Translations under genes and position numbers: made by a program
NCBI RefSeq assembly: GCF_047495875.1
Contig: NC_092485.1
Location: forward strand, 5,218,890-5,282,889
Source: Pithys albifrons albifrons
Lineage: Eukaryota; Chordata; Aves; Passeriformes; Thamnophilidae
Direction of reading: 5' to 3'
DNA: 64,000 bases
Notes under the pieces: model-generated
The model's database searches: none
What the model was told of the DNA's origin: nothing
The model's input: the letters and a program-made list of their open reading frames with translations, nothing else
In this document: piece by piece, positions 1-12,353 of the stretch
Position numbering within the stretch: the first letter of the stretch is position 1
How the letters are laid out: every line of letters begins with the position of its first letter

Positions 1-1688
1 CAGGGGGGGCTGGCACTGGTGTTGCTGGGCAGTTGGGAGGGCTCTGACCCCTGTGCTGTGAGTGGATGTGACACGGGAGCTGCCACGGACCATGTGCTGC
101 TCCAGTCTGGGCTGATGCTCCTGCCCTGCATGGAAGGGAACAGCAGGAGGGCAAAGGCAGCTCCTGGGCATGGGGAGGCTGCCAGGGGCTGGCAGGGGGG
201 CCCCTGCTGTGCCTGCAGGGATTGTGGAGCTGGGCCATCCTCACACTCCTCTCCAGCAGAGCCCACACAGCCTGAGCTTTGGCTGCCCAAAAAAATCATA
301 CTCTGCACCCACAGACCAAAAGTTTATGGGGAACTCAAAGTTTCCTCTTCCCCACCCACTCTGCTGGAGAAAGTTGTCCCCAAAGGGTTCCTGGGTCAAT
401 CCTGGTACATGTCAATGCTCCAACAAAGCACCTCAGAATATCATCAGCATCTTCCTTCAAACACAGCCTTAGAGCTTGTGCTGTGACCCAGAGGACCAGC
501 AGGGAGGCACAAAACTTTTTAGCCATTATCAGCAACACAACAAGCTGCAAATGTGACACGGTTTTTATTTAATTTTTTTTAATGCAACTCAGTGGATTAA
601 CCAGTGTCACATTTTAGAAGTGAAACCACAACTAAGGCAAAGCACAACCAGAGCTGGGTTAGCAGAGCCCTCTGAGGACAAGGAAGAAGATCCTTCCACA
701 GTGCCAGGAGTGGAAAACGCCATTTAAAACCAGACACTGCTCTGGCAAAGCCCAGATTGAGTGAAGACTAAACAAGAGCTGACAAGCTGACATTTGAAAA
801 TGCAATTAGCTGGCTCGTAGAGCCACCCTGTTATCTTATTGTTAATTATATGTTTGCTCAGTCTGAGAGGCAATACACTTATTTAGATTTAATTCTCAGA
901 CTCTCCTGCTTTGACTGGTCCCTTCAAGCAAGAGCTCCCATCCTGCTCCCCCCAGCCCTCTCTCCCAGTGACTTTCATCTCCACAAAGGCCTGTGCTACA
1001 GTGGGTTATGTAATTGCCATTAGAACCTGCTCTTGGGGCAGCATCTAAAGCGAATTCCCAAGATAAGAGGTGCTTGGGAACCACTGGAGGCCAGTGGGGG
1101 CTGGGACTCTCTGCTTTAATTTCCCATTTCTGCAGTTCCTCCCCAAACCCGAGAGTGCCAGTCCCCCAGTGCCCTTCCCTGACCCTTCCCTGCAGCAGCT
1201 GAGCCAGGCTCTGCCAGCACAGATGTGTTTATCCCTATCCATGTCCCTCCCTCCCCTCTTAATTGTGATCAATCTGCCTTTCAAACACATTAATGTGCAT
1301 CATGGCCCAGGCCAATTGCTGGACATGAAGCCAATTCCCATTTGTTTGCCTTGCAGGGCAGTGTGGGGGGAGGCAGCAGAATCACAGCTGAGCCAACCCA
1401 GCATCTCCTGGGCAAAGTGCTGCCAGGGATGCCCAGAGAGCACAGCCCGCCCAGCCCGGCGTGGCACTCCCAGGGGCCAGCCCCACTCCTCCCCAGACCC
1501 AACTATCCCCAAAGGCTGACCCAGCTGAAGGGGGAGCCAGGGAAGCTGCAGCCCATGGAATCCAGGAGCAGAGAGCAGTGCTGGGCTCCAGCCAGAGCCA
1601 CCCCCAGGGCCAGCAGGAATCACACGAGGTCAACCCAACATCCCCAGCACGGCCCCAGCTGCTGAGATGGCTGCAAACAAACCCTGCA
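1..1688. other. Unique intergenic or intronic sequence, no gene recognised
   Basis: Single-copy-looking sequence. Short open frames exist on both strands but none resembles a known family or has convincing splice context. The stretch from about 560 to 900 is AT-rich, with a T-rich run near 563-580 that reads as an AATAAA-containing A-rich segment on the minus strand. No repeat family is recognisable. Confidence 0.6.
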
Positions 1689-2697
1689 GGCCTTGGCATC
1701 TGCATGGCAGAGCTGCTGGGCGGGAATGGCAGCCTTGGCATCTGCATGGCAGAGCTGCTGAGGGGGATGGCAGCCTTGGCATCTGCATCCCAGAGCTGCT
1801 GGGGGGGATGGCAGCCTTGGCATCTGCACCCCAGAGCTGCTGGGGGGGATGGCAGCCTTGGCATCTGCATGGCAGAGCTGCTGGGGGGGATGGCAGCCTT
1901 GGCATCTGCATCCCAGAGCTGCCGGGGGGGATGGCAGCCTTGGCATCTGCATGGCAGAGCTGCTGGGGGGGATGGCAACCTTGGCATCTGCACCCCAGAG
2001 CTGCTGGGGGGGTGGCAGCCTTGGCATCTGCATGGCAGAGCTGCTGGGGGGGATGGCAGCCTTGGCATCTGCACCCCAGAGCTGCTGGGGGGTATGGCAG
2101 CCTTGGCATCTGCATGGCAGAGCTGCTGGGGGGGAATGGCAGCCTTGGCATCTGCATGGCAGAGCTGCTGGGGGGGAATGGCAGCCTTGGCATCTGCACC
2201 CCAGAGCTGCTGGGGGGGGTGGCAGCCTTGGCATCTGCATGGCAGAGCTGCTGGGGGGGATGGCAGCCTTGGCATCTGCACCCCAGAGCTGCTGGGGGGT
2301 ATGGCAGCCTTGGCATCTGCACCCCAGAGCTGCTGGGGGGGGTGGCAGCCTTGGCATCTGCATGGCAGAGCTGCCGGGGGGGATGGCAGCCTTGGCATCT
2401 GCATGGCAGAGCTGCCGGGGGGGATGGCAGCCTTGGCATCTGCATGGCAGAGCTGCCGGGGGGGGGGGGGGGGGGGGAAATGGCAGCCTTGGCATCTGCA
2501 TGGCAGAGCTGCCGGGGGGGAATGGCAGCCTTGGCATCTGCATGGCAGAGCTGCCGGGGGGGATGGCAGCCTTGGCATCTGCACCCCAGAGCTGCCGGGG
2601 GGGATGGCAGCCTTGGCATCTGCACCCCAGAGCTGCTGGGGGGGATGGCAGCCTTGGCATCTGCACCCCAAAGCTGCCAGGGGGGAATGGCAGCCTG
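1689..2697. repeat. GC-rich minisatellite, about 42-bp unit, about 24 copies
   Basis: Tandem array whose unit reads ttggcatctgcatggcagag followed by ctgctgggggggatggcagcc. Units vary at two places, catggcag versus caccccag and ctgctg versus ctgccg, and in the length of the G run (period about 41-45 bp). An uninterrupted run of 20 G lies at 2458-2477. Units contain no stop in most frames, so open frames of 300-450 codons occur on both strands. These are by-products of the repeat, not evidence of a gene. Copy number is a manual estimate. Confidence 0.95.
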
Positions 2698-2927
2698 GGA
2701 TGGGCACCACGGTGTTTTGAAGGACATTTCTGTTGTACACAGAAGTGCCTTCTGGATTTGGTATATGAATGAACCCTCATTCCAGCTTTCCTGGGCATAA
2801 GGGGAGGAGCACTCAGTTGGGACAGAAAGTTTGGTCTTCAGATGTTTTATATTAGAATCCAAATTTAGTCAATATTATGGAAGAAGGAAATGGGACTATC
2901 AATTCATTGTTAAGTTGACTTTATGTA

Positions 2928-3345
2928 GAATCACAGAATTCCAGACTGGTTGGGGTTGGAAAGGACCCTAAAGCTCATCTCCTTCCACCATCTTACCATG
3001 TGTAGGGACACTTTCCACCAGCCCAGGTTGCTCCAAATTCTGCCCAACCTGGCCTTGGACTCTTCCAGGGATGGGGCAGCCACAGCTTCTCTGGGCACTT
3101 GTGCCAGGGCCTGCCCACCCTCCCAGGGAGGAATTCCTTTCCTGTACCACCTGAACTTCCCCTCTGTCAGTTTGTAGCCATTCCCCTTTGTCTTCTCACT
3201 CCAGTTCCTGATGAACAGTCCCACCTCCTTCCCTGCAGCCCCCTCAGCTCCTGGAGCTGCTGTGAGGTCTCCACACAACCCTCTCTTCTCCAGGCTGAGC
3301 AGCCCAAACTCCCCCAGCCTGTCAGATGTGCCACAAAAGGAGGGT
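2928..3345 (-). mobile_element. CR1 LINE fragment, 3' end
   Basis: Read on the plus strand it begins agaatcacagaattccag and continues through gttggggttggaaaggaccc, ccaacctggccttggac, gatggggcagccacagcttc, gtttgtagccattcccctt and cttctccaggctgagcagcc. This is the order of the reversed avian CR1 3' region. About 415 bp remain; the reverse transcriptase domains are absent. The copy is diverged, with small gaps around 2975-3005. Confidence 0.95.
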
Positions 3346-4114
3346 GACCCACGAGCAGCTCTGCGGGTCCCAAGTGTCCTGGCACATGTGTGTGGCCACA
3401 AAGCCCCCGTTCTGTCCTGTCCCCTGTCCCCTCATCCACCCACATCTGTGAGCACGTCACGGGGGCTCAGACAGACACCAGTGAGCTCCCAACAAGCAGG
3501 GCTTTGTTGCTGGGTCTGGTGGGAATCTGAAAGCAAGATTTCATGAGTCCTGACACCATTTAAGTGACAGCAAGAACGAGAGACTCTTCTGGGCCCTGCA
3601 CTCCTCAAGGGCAGGCTGCGAGTACAGATGTGCCTTTATCCCTCCTGGGCATCCGAGTGGCTCCCCCAGCGCTCACAAACGGGGCTGTGTAATTAAACAC
3701 AGAGTGGCTGGTGGTGCCAAACCCCTCTGTGGAACTGGGAAGAGCCTGTGGAACAAGATACAGGCTGGCCCCAAGTCCTGATCATTGAATTCTTTGAGGA
3801 ACAGTGACATTTACCACCAGCTCGCACAGCAGAGCACGGGCAGCTCCTCATTAACTGAGGGACTGTGTCCAACTTCCAGAGTCTGGGCTGCTCTTCACCT
3901 TTTCAGCTTTCTGGGGGAGAAGGGAATGCTGTAATTTCTTTCCCTGCCCCCAGGCTGTGTGACTATCCAATAAAAACTGCTGTGAATATTCAATAAAACA
4001 GCTCCACAGAGATATGAGGACAGGCAGTCAGTCTTTGTACATGAGAAGAGGTTCTCAAAGTGATGCAAAGAGGGAGCAGATTGTTTTGTTCCTCGCTGAT
4101 GAAAGCCCTGAAGG
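3346..4114. other. Unique sequence with two AATAAA hexamers
   Basis: No gene or repeat recognised. Two AATAAA hexamers on the plus strand lie 23 bp apart at 3969-3974 and 3992-3997 in a locally AT-rich patch. No upstream reading frame or clear GT-rich downstream element supports a real transcript end. Confidence 0.5.
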
Positions 4115-4230
4115 AAATGGGATCACAAACCAATTCTGGCTGGAAGGGACCACAGCAGGTCACCCAGAGCAGCCACCAGCTGGAAGCAGGATCAGCGCTA
4201 AGCTCAGCCCGGGTTGTGCAGGGCTTTAGC
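4115..4230 (-). mobile_element. Probable old CR1 fragment
   Basis: The words ggctggaagggacc, aggtcacccagagcagccac and gtgcagggctt follow the order of a diverged, reversed CR1 3' end. Divergence is high and the typical end word is missing, so this is a weak call. Confidence 0.4.
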
Positions 4231-4492
4231 CAGGTGGGTGTTTAAAACACCTGTCCGAGAAGGGAGGAGCCCACCCATCCCCTCGGGGTGATCCGTGAGC
4301 CGCGCTGGAGGGAGGGGACGGGATTTTCCCCCGTTCTCGTATCCTCTTATTTCACCGTATCCCTGTTATCCCCTTTTACCGTGGACACGGGGGCAAACAA
4401 GCAGGTAACACCTCAGGGACCAGGAGGAGAGCCCCCAACCCGCGAGGGGTTCCCGGCAGGAGGTTCAGGACCCTGGAGAGCGGCCAGGGAGC

Positions 4493-4605
4493 CCCGCGGG
4501 ACGGGACGGAACGGGACGGAACGGGGACGGGACGGGGACGGGACGGAGACGGGGACGGGACGGGGACGGGACGGGGACGGGACGGGGACGGGACGGGGCC
4601 GCCAC
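4493..4605. repeat. GGGAC/GGGGAC array, G-quadruplex candidate
   Basis: About 110 bp built from gggac, ggaac and ggggac, settling into an 11-bp period (ggggacgggac). Every few bases a run of three or four G is separated by AC(G), which on the plus strand satisfies the usual G-quadruplex pattern many times over. It is CpG-rich because each junction is ACGG. Confidence 0.9.
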
Positions 4606-4651
4606 GAGGGTCCTTTCCCACCACGGACACTCATGGCCTTGTCGTTCACAC

Positions 4652-4815
4652 GTTTCTCAGAAAAGCTGTGGCTGCCCCAGCCCTGGAAGTGTCCAAGGCC
4701 AGGTTGGACGGGGCATGGAGCAACCTGGGCTGGTGGAAGGTGTCCCTGCCCATGGCAGGGAGTGGGATGGGATGAGCATTAAGGTCCCTTCCAATCCAAC
4801 CAGTCCATAATCCTG
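4652..4815 (+). mobile_element. CR1 LINE fragment, 3' end
   Basis: Forward-orientation CR1 tail: cagaaaagctgtggctgccc, ggccaggttggacgggg, gagcaacctgggctggtgg, ggtgtccctgcccatggcag, aaggtcccttccaatccaac, ending in ccataatcctgtggttc. About 160 bp. Confidence 0.95.
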
Positions 4816-7800
4816 TGGTTCTTTTAATCTGGAGCTTCTTAAGGTTAATGAGATAATCAGGGAAAGGAAACATTCCAGAGCAAAAAGGACATTTCACTGC
4901 ATTTCCTGTAGACCCAAAGAGAGCCCTGTGGCCCTCCCAGCTCACGCTGCACTTGCCAGCCCTGCCCATCCGTGCCAGGACATTTCAGGAGCAGTACAGG
5001 ATGCAGGCTGACAGTCCGACTGCAGCATCCTCGCTGGGCCTCAGGATTCCCACTGTCTGTAGGAACCCATCAGTCCTCATGCTGGAAAATGGCAAAATCC
5101 ACTGCCAAGGAGGCAGAAAACAGCAGAAAACCTGCCAGGAATTGCAATGAACCTCCAGGTTCACCTTGCACCAGAAGCCTCTGGGTTCTGCTCCCTTTAA
5201 CCAGCCATCTGGAAGGATCAGGGTTTGCTTCCAAAGGAGGCAAAGCAGCATCCAGGACAGGGCAGGGGATTTATCAGCTCTACCTGTGTCATGCTACCCT
5301 GAGTCTTGCCTGTGCAAAGCACCCTCTCTCCAGTGCTGATGCTTCTCCACAGCCTCGAATGCAGCAGCCAGTTCAGGCTCAGCTGAGGGAGCAGAGACAG
5401 AGATGCCAGCAAAGGATTTCCAGACACTGCTCTGTGAAGGAAAGTCCCATCCCTGTTCCCAAGGCTGTGCCCTGCCTTTTGTCCAGCTCTGCCTGCAGGC
5501 AGGGCTCGATGCTTTGCTCCCCTGTGCCCTTGGGCTGCTCCCTCCCTCTGCATTCCCAGTGAGGAGAGCAGGTCTGATCCCAGACTGATGGGATGAGATC
5601 CAAAGGCTCTGAACAGAGGGGAGCTAAAGAGACAGTGCAAAGACTTGTCCCTGTATCCCTTGGAACTCGTACCTGGTGCAGCCACACAACCCCATCTCTA
5701 TTTGTTCAGTTGTTAATCCCTCTCCTCCTATCTCATTAACTGGGAATGGTGATCCCCATAAGCAGGGCTGGTCTAAATCCCACTCTGTTTTAATCCATAA
5801 TAACACAGCACAGTTTCTTTCAGATCTGGATTAAAGTCAAAGAAAGGGAGGAGGATTATTTAATGTAACAACAACTTCAGGCAAGTTCATTCTGAGCTGG
5901 ATCTCTAAAATTATGCAATAATTATCCAGGGCAGCCAAGGTAAAGGAAGGAAGGTATGACCTGCTTGAGCAGGAGGGGAAAAAAGAGAAAAGATGGAGCA
6001 GAAGTCACCCAACAACATTTAATATGAAGAAGATTATTTTTGAAGGGAGTTGCCCACAGGGCAGGGAGACAAGCCAGACCTCCCTGACAAGATTTGCAAG
6101 AGCCTTTCAGAAACTGTAAGTGAATACAACCCGTGGTTGGAGCTGCCTGCTTGGTTTTAAGATACAAGGGAATATTTTGGTAAGGGCAAACGAAACCTGA
6201 GGAATAAATCTTCAAAAGGGAAGTACCAGAGGTTTCTTTCCTGGATTTTTAAAAGTCTCCTCCCAGGTTTTGCTCTTATTCAAGGAAAATCTTATTTTCT
6301 GTGTATTACTCAGGGACAGTCAATACAAACATCCACACTGGGTTTAAATCCTCACAATTCAGCTGTTTGGTTAAACAAGGAGACTGTGCAGGGATTTCAC
6401 AGCTCCCTCAAGTCCTGTAACAGCACAAAGGAAGGGGCTCTGCCTTAACTTTTGGTGAGAGTTGAGAGGCTGATGCTGCACAGACACCTGAGCACAGCCC
6501 AGCACAGCCCCTGCTTCTGTGGGGAGAGGAAACTCAGCCACTCCTGCCAAGGGCTCCCACATAAAACCAGAACCTCACAAGTGCCCTGGGAATCTGACTG
6601 ATTAATTTCCCAGTCTCGAGTGCAAACCCTCCCCCTGGAGACTCCTCTGTACCTGAGCACACCAAGGACAAGATGGAGCCAACGGGCTCTGAAACTCCAG
6701 TCACCTGTTCAAGCCTCACCTGCCCAGGTGAGCTTCCCTTCCAGAGACACTGGGCAGGATTTTGTAGAGACATCCCATAATTACCACAGTTCTGCTGAGT
6801 GGGGTTAGACAGTGACAGGAATAGAGAGAGGATTCGAGTCTGGCAAGGTCCTTGGGAACTGTGAATAATTCATGCAGCAAACCTTGCCCCAAGGTCACCT
6901 CAGGTCCTTCTCCCAGGGTCACCCACGGGCCTGAAACAGGACATTGGAAGTGGGAATCACTTCAGTGGGAAGCTCAACTCCTTTAAACTCCACCTATTTC
7001 CCCTTTCCCATCAGCCTGAGCCCAGCACCAGCACAGATCCCTTTGCCTCCTGCCATGTCCATTCTTCCTTCCCTCAGGATCACAGGAAATGCCAACAGCT
7101 CCTGGGTCAGCATTTCCAGCACCTCATGCCCAGTCCCTGACACACAGAATGGGCACATTGTGGTTCACACCTCACCTCAGCACCCTCCCTGCTCACTGGG
7201 AGCAGCTGCACCAGCAGCTCCCCGGGGCACTCAGTGCCCTCCTTCCTGGGAGGGTCTGGCCATGCCAAGACCCACACACAGGGGGATGGTGTGAGTAGCC
7301 CCCCACAGTGTCCCACACAGCTGGCACCAGCCCACCTGAGAAGGAGACCTCAGTTCTTGCTGTCATTATTAAAGATATCTGCCCATCTTTGCTGCCTGAG
7401 CACTGCAGAAAGACCTTGTGTGGCACTTTGCCAGCAGCAGAATTGATTTTATACACAAGACCCACAAAGATGAAGACAATTAAATCACAGCAAGGCAAAT
7501 AATTCATTTTGAATTAATACCTTTTGAGAGCTTGGGATATTTTCCATTTAATCATTAGCTGGGAGAAGAGATGATTGGATTGGCTGTCTTAGTTTAAATC
7601 AGATCCCAGGCCACAGCCCAGGCAGCACAACTCTGGAAATGCTGAGAGGATGAGGATGAGGATGGAGCTTTGTTATTCCCAGACCCAACACCATCACGCA
7701 GCTCCAGCAAGACAAAGCCAGGCCCCAGATCTCAATCCCTGTAAACAAATTCTGCTTTCAAATTTAACAACTTGAGCCCATGCTCTGTCAGCTGAGCAAC

Positions 7801-8459
7801 CCTCCATGCATTATTTATGTCGGATTCCTGTTACAACCACAGAAAAAAAGGAAAGTCAGCAAAGGCCCAGTCTGGAGCTGGGAAAGAGAAAGGCTACAAA
7901 TAGAAAGGAATAGGAGGATGCTGCGTTTGAGGAGTTTTCTTTCAGGGTAGGCCACTCAAAGAAGTTTTCTTGAAACAAAGCAGCCACGCTGCCCATCAGT
8001 GCCTGCCAGGGGTGGGTGTTTCACAGAACCACGGGCAGAAAGAAAGGAGTCAGCAGCTCTGGAAAAGTCACAGGATTGTTGCCTTTGTGCTCAGCAGCTG
8101 AGAGGAGCACCCCGGAACCAGCACAGCGCCACAGGATCCATCTTAAGGCAGCCAGGCCTGGCTGGGCACGGCAGCAGCCCAGTCTCCCTGCAGTGCCCCT
8201 GTGCCCCTCGCAGTGCCCCCTCCCAGAGAGCAGCCAGGACCGGCCCCGCTGCCTGCCAGGAGTGCCCCACAGCCCACGTGCTGCTGCAAGGACCTGACCT
8301 TGAAAAACCATCCCAAAGGAAAAGGAAAAAGATAAACCTGCCCTAGCAAGACACACAAGCCTTTCCCAGTTTTAGCAGGGGTTGGATTTTCTGGAGAAAG
8401 CCTCCCTTTTTCCGCCCATAACCCCCCCAGTGCCGTGCCCAGAGGCCCAGAGGATGGTG
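4816..8459. other. Unique sequence, 3.6 kb, no gene recognised
   Basis: No repeats or known coding families. Composition alternates between GC-balanced and AT-rich patches (5800-6300, 7440-7570). The AT-rich patches contain several TTAAT/ATTAA words, as vertebrate conserved non-coding elements often do, but conservation cannot be judged from one sequence. Open frames up to about 196 codons on either strand show no recognisable domain. Confidence 0.5.
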
Positions 8460-9560
8460 CAAGGAGCATCATCGCTGCCCTCCAAGGAGCAGCTGAGGCC
8501 ACGGGAGGGGACACCACCCCGCGCTCCAGCGCAGCGGTCCCGCAGCGCTCCCACCTCCGGCCGGCCCCGCACAGGCAGCGGCGCTCCCTTCGCCCTCCGC
8601 AGCGCATCCCCGGAGCTGGGAGCAGCCGAGCCGCCCGGAGAGCCGGCACTGCAAATGATTCAGCACTTTCCCCACCTCCAGAAGCTGCTGGATCGATAGC
8701 GGAGCCCCTGCAGGCACGGCCGGAGCATGCGGATCACCAACCTGGCGGGCACCGAGCGCTGCTGTCCGGCGGGGCCCGGCCCCATCCAGCGCCGCATCCC
8801 AGCCCGGGGGGCTCCCAGAGGCCTCGGATGGATGGGGATGGATGTTGCCAGCCCGGGGTGTCTCGCAGGGAGAACGCGAGTCCGCTCCCAGAGCCGAGAG
8901 GGAAGCGCTGCCCGCAGAGCAAACCCTCCTGCCCGGGAGGTTTCGGGCCCCAAACTCGCCGTGTCGCACAAAGGTCTGTCCCTGGGCTGCGTTTCCCTCC
9001 CCGCAGCCCGTCCCCCCGCACTGCCACACCAGGATTTTATCACACGCACAGACACGATGTCATGACGTAAGAGCCAAAATCCCATCACATGCCCCCAGCC
9101 CGGTACCCAACTCCCCCCGCACGGGGTCCGGGCGGCACAGACCGTGGCGGGGGAGGTGTCACCCCGAAGGCAGCGGGATCCCAAATCCGCGGTGAGGATG
9201 CGGGGGCCACCCCGCCGCCAGCCGCGCCCCGCCCGCCCCGAGCATCCCCCGGAGCCGCCCGCAGCCCGGTGCCCACCCCCGGCACCCCTTACCCGGTGGG
9301 GAGCGGAGGGTTGGCCGCGGCCGGGGCTCGGTGCGGGGCTCGGTGCGGGGATCAGTGCGCCGCACTGCGCGCTCCCGAGCGCGGCCGCGCCGCACTGCGC
9401 GCTCCCGGGCGGGCGGAGAGCGAGCGCACCCCGGGAGGAGGAGGAGGAGGCAGCGAGGAAGGCAGGGGCTGGCGGGGAGGGGGCTGAGGTAGGGGGAGGG
9501 GTTCATTAGCAGGGCCGTTAATTAGCATCCGCCGCCCCTTAGCGCGGGGCCGCCCCGGCT
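8460..9560. promoter_or_regulatory. CpG island, probable promoter
   Basis: CpG density rises abruptly and peaks at 9160-9560. Visible motifs are a CRE/ATF-like TGACGTAA at 9063-9070, a GC-box-type segment at 9400-9420, a short GGA run near 9437-9450 and a 21-bp direct repeat (gcgccgcactgcgcgctccc) at 9357-9377 and 9387-9407 that includes NRF1-like GCGC/TGCGC words. The downstream edge holds cgttaattagcatccg. Avian CpG islands usually mark transcription start sites. Direction and target gene cannot be told, and no first coding exon is recognisable on either strand. Confidence 0.6.
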
Positions 9561-10125
9561 CTGCCTCCCCGAAAATCCCCGCAGGCGCCAAAGGCACAAC
9601 CCGGGCTGAGAATCCACCGGCTCGATTTTTTTGGGCAGGGAAGGGCAAGTCCTCTCTGAGCCCTGGGGTCACCCAGAGGAAGGGCTGGGGGGGGGCTCCG
9701 CACCCTTCAGTGCCCCCCCAGCAGCTCCGTGAGGGGTGAATCCCCCCCGAGGGCGATTCCATCGGGCGCTGCTGGGCAGGAGCAGAAGTGCCACATTTGG
9801 CTCTGGGCACGGTGTCAGCTGGTGAATGCCCCAAACCAGGCACTGTCCCCCGCCGAGTGACCCAGCAGAGGTGAACATCAGCACAGACATCTCTTCAGCC
9901 ACTTGGTTATCAGGAGTGTCAGTTTAATTAAAGCCTCCCCCATCGAGGAAACACTCACAGTGAGATTTGCTGCTTCTCCTTGTCTTGCGTTTTCTTACAT
10001 TCCAAATGTTCTGCTGAGGCTGCAAAACTCGAAGTAATAGAGAAGCTTTTTCTGGAAGCAACACACTGACCCTTATTTCAAATGTCCTCTAAACTACTTA
10101 CACTGAACATGCCAATGCAAATTAC
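9561..10125. other. Unique sequence flanking the CpG island
   Basis: GC-rich at first, then AT-rich from about 9905. No repeat, gene or RNA recognised. Confidence 0.5.
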
Positions 10126-10320
10126 GGAATTATGGAATGGGTTGAGTTGGGAGGGACCTTAAAGATCATCCCATTCCACCCCCTGTCATGAGCAGGGACA
10201 CCTCCCACCAGCCCAGGGTGCTCCAAGCTCTGCCCAACCTGGCCTTGGGCACTTCCAGGGATGGGGCAGCCACAGCTTCTCTGGGCAACCTGTGCCAGGG
10301 CCTGCCCACCCTCAGGGAAT
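10126..10320 (-). mobile_element. CR1 LINE fragment, 3' end
   Basis: Reversed CR1: gttgagttgggagggacctt, aaagatcatcccattccacc, gctctgcccaacctggcctt, ttctctgggcaacctgtgcc. Truncated after gcccaccctcaggg. About 195 bp and well preserved. Confidence 0.95.
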
Positions 10321-12353
10321 CTGGGGAAAAAAGCTTTAGGCTGCAGTTTTGCTGTTGAGTAATGGATGCAGTAACACAAACCAGACTCAGAGAGCAGGTG
10401 CTGCAGGGCAGCAATGGCCCAGCTGCTGTAAAGGAAGGAAGATAAATCAATTAGGAAGAGCTGAGACAGTGCAGAGCAGAACTCCAGCCACCCATCCCTG
10501 GGCTTGGTGAAAATGGGGCAAAGAGGAATCAGCAACAAAGTCCAAGGAAAGTTGACATTAAAGGTGGGGACATTTCTGTCAATGTCATCAAAGCACAGGC
10601 TCAGGTCCTTGTCCTGCAGCTGCTCAGCACCTTTGGAAACATTAAATTTCACCAAGGTTTGCCATTTCCACTGGGATCCTGTTGTACAGCTGGATTTAGG
10701 GCAGCAGTGTGGAAAGTCACTCAAGAGCTCCCTCTCAAACAGTGCTGACTGCTCCTCTGAGATGCTGATTCCTGCTCCTTCCAGAGGGATCCAAGGGCAC
10801 GCTGCACTTCTCGAGCTGCTCAGCACCTCACAAAATCCACTTTTCCTTGTTCCTGCAAGTGTTTATCCCTTTGCTCCCTTTGCTGACCTTGGCTGCAAAC
10901 AGCCTGCTGGGAAAGAACTGAAATGTCCCTTCTGCCTCTTGGAAGTGCCAGCAGAGAATCCCACGTGGAGGAGGCCCCTGCCCTCCTGCACCACACAAAC
11001 ACTGATTTACAACACACAGGGCTCATCTGTTGGTTCCCTGAGCAAAGCTTTGCTTGCTCTGCTTTGAGGCAGCTCCTGAGCAGAGCTCTGAGGGAAAGCT
11101 CAGAGGCTGTTCCAGCACAGGCACATGGGCAGAAGGAGACTGAGGTGTGTCTCCTGGCACACATCTCCATGCAGGGACAACCAAATCTGGTGCAATGAGG
11201 ATCTAAATGATGAAAAGAAATAGTTGCAAGCCACTGGCAGTGGAGATGAGGCTGTAAATGCAACAGAAACTGCACCCTGTACTTGCAAGAGTTGTTTGGG
11301 ACAGCTGACTGGAAAATCAGCCTGAATTTGGGTTCAGGGCTTGGTGTTTCCCAGGAAAACTGAGGCTGAACTGGGAGGACATCCCATACCAATGGAGACA
11401 GACATTTGTGTGCAGGTTCCTGAGCCAGAGCTTCCTGCAGGGAGGGGAGGGGAGGGGAGGGCAGGGACTGGCTCCTGCCCTGGCACTGATCCTTCCCAAA
11501 TCCACTCAGGATATTTGTCCCCACTCAGGACCTCATGGAGAGCCCCTTCCCTTCCTTCTCCCTCAAGATCCACCGCAATCCAATTAACAGTTATCCAGGG
11601 AATGGGCAACAAGGAGGAATGAGATGAGTTCCTCTCCTCCACCCAATCTCTTTGAAAAAGTATTGATCAGCCTTACAGCAAATCCCAGGCACTTTGTTTT
11701 AATTGAGCAGCAGCTTTTCTTGCCCCCAGCCCATAAATCATGAGGCTGTTCCAGCCACTCTGTGCTTCCCTAGTTGAGAGCCCAGGACACAAAGCCCTTC
11801 CCATCTGTATCCACAGGAGGTCTGGCAAAGGTGTTTTGCCTCATTGATGCACCTGAAGGTTTATTCAGTATTAATACAGAGGATTTAAAACCTGGACTGG
11901 CCTTTAAATGCACTCACCTGCACTTGATACTCTGCTGCAAGCAGGGAACACAGCACAGACCTCAGTTCCTCTGGAGACAACAATTAAAGGGAGAAGGGAC
12001 CCTCCAGTTCACGAGCACCCAACTCCAGAGGCCTCGGAAGTCACAATTCCAGAGCTCTGCAACCACAGAAGGATGCAGACTGCCCCTCCCACAGCCAAGG
12101 CACGTGTGCTGCTGGGGCTGGTGGGGATGCCCGGGGCTGCCCAGCCCGGCACGCCTCGTTCCTGGTCCGGGGCTGCCACCTGCTGCCAAGGAAAAACGCT
12201 CTTTTCCTGCAGAGGGGGTTATTTGCAGCCCTCACAAAACCCGACCCACAGACCGCGAGCTGTGGCTCCGCTGTCAGGCGGCTGCGGGAAATCTCACCCA
12301 GAGTTTGGGAATATCAGCACGCTGGGAAAACCTGCGCTGGGGTGGCAGCAAAG
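10321..12353. other. Unique sequence, 2 kb
   Basis: No repeat family or gene recognised. A short (GGGGA)n tract at about 11439-11462 is a possible G-quadruplex. CpG content is mildly raised around 12120-12300, next to the following 20-bp array. Open frames up to about 230 codons on the minus strand show no known domain. Confidence 0.5.

Noticed and set aside
1689..2697. CRISPR-like regular repeats
   Set aside because: Repeats are contiguous without unique spacers and the genome is a bird's.
1382..2862. Open frames of 300-450 codons on both strands over the first minisatellite
   Set aside because: All follow the 42-bp unit, and several overlapping frames on both strands are open at once. No domain, no splice or start context.
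3967..3998. Two close AATAAA hexamers as a transcript end
   Set aside because: No upstream coding or exon-like sequence and AT-rich composition makes them likely by chance.
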